A stretch of 5,914 nt of DNA, taken from contig JACPWV010000194.1 of the NCBI GenBank assembly GCA_016196905.1, positions 1 to 5,914 on the forward strand. Direction: 5' to 3'. Source of the DNA: Chloroflexota bacterium. GTDB taxonomy: Bacteria; Chloroflexota; Anaerolineae; UBA7937; JACPPX01. Position numbers and translations under genes: made by a program. The notes beneath the pieces are model-generated. The model was not told the origin of the DNA and searched no databases. It saw nothing but the letters and a program-made list of their open reading frames with translations. Below, one piece after another: positions 5,662 to 5,914 of this stretch (its first letter is position 1; the number at the start of each line of letters is the position of its first letter).

Positions 5662-5914
5662 GTGGGCATCCTCAATATCGACAAACCTAAAGGCCTCACC
5701 TCCCATGATGTGGTGGATGGGGTGCGGCGGGCCTCCCGTCTCCGTCGAGTGGGGCATGCGGGCACCTTGGATCCGTTGGCCACTGGGGTGCTATTGGTTT
5801 TACTGGGAGCGGCGACGCGGCTGGCCGAATATCTGCTGAGGGGCCGCAAGGTTTATCGCGCCCAGGTTCACTTTGGGGCGGCCACCGAGACGGGGGATGC
5901 CGAGGGGCGAGTCA
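5662..5914 (+). CDS. truB: tRNA pseudouridine-55 synthase TruB, 5' part (truncated by window end)
   Basis: TruB converts U55 of the T-loop to pseudouridine in almost all elongator tRNAs. The 84 complete codons visible match the start of the catalytic domain: [17 protein letters not shown] (2-18), then [19 protein letters not shown] (28-46) with H32 and the catalytic nucleophile D37, the ATRLAEYL helix (51-58) and the [10 protein letters not shown] strand (63-72) with conserved Y65. The reading frame continues past the last base, so the rest, including the PUA-like end if present, is outside the window. The start is uncertain: GTG 5662 and TTG 5653 both give a family-like N-terminus but have only a weak GGCGGG upstream; ATG 5548 would add 38 unusual residues. 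TruB after rbfA and nrnA is a common order. Confidence 0.92.
   Translation, partial: MGILNIDKPKGLTSHDVVDGVRRASRLRRVGHAGTLDPLATGVLLVLLGAATRLAEYLLRGRKVYRAQVHFGAATETGDAEGRV

Overview
This window is a GC-rich (roughly two-thirds G+C by eye), one-strand bacterial translation/transcription operon: nusA, rnpM (ylxR), infB, rbfA, nrnA-type DHH phosphoesterase, and the 5' part of truB. No mobile element, CRISPR array, tRNA or rRNA is visible. The gene order, the compact IF-2, NusA start codon GTG, and a long Pro/Glu-rich NusA tail suggest a GC-rich Chloroflexota-like or similar deep-branching bacterium. That placement is an inference from general knowledge and is not proven by any marker here.

Layout. 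Positions 1-167 are a non-coding leader: an extended -10 promoter (perfect TATAAT with TGC in front), then a perfect 11-bp hairpin with a U-rich 3' side, then a strong Shine-Dalgarno before nusA. nusA (168-1976) encodes a 602-residue protein with the standard NTD-S1-KH1-KH2 core, a helix-hairpin-helix domain strikingly like the RNA polymerase alpha C-terminal domain, and a ~160-residue disordered tail. rnpM follows after 3 nt, infB after another 39 nt, and rbfA after 43 nt that hold an imperfect hairpin. nrnA overlaps the end of rbfA by 8 nt. truB begins after a looser 155-nt gap (41 nt if an upstream ATG is used) and runs off the window.

How the genes work together. NusA controls pausing, termination and antitermination; RnpM is an RNA-binding modulator of RNase P; IF-2 places initiator tRNA on the ribosome; RbfA matures the 30S subunit; NrnA degrades very short RNAs and pAp; TruB makes pseudouridine 55 in tRNA. 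This is the classic bacterial operon coupling RNA synthesis, RNA processing and translation start. The usual upstream neighbour rimP is not next to nusA, and the L7Ae-like gene ylxQ, often between ylxR and infB in Firmicutes, is absent.

The window is mostly ordinary housekeeping DNA; I do not see a new multi-gene system. The points that deserve a second look are the terminator-like hairpin between promoter and nusA (possible NusA autoregulation), the alpha-CTD-like domain and tail on NusA, the hairpin with no Shine-Dalgarno before rbfA, and the unresolved truB start.
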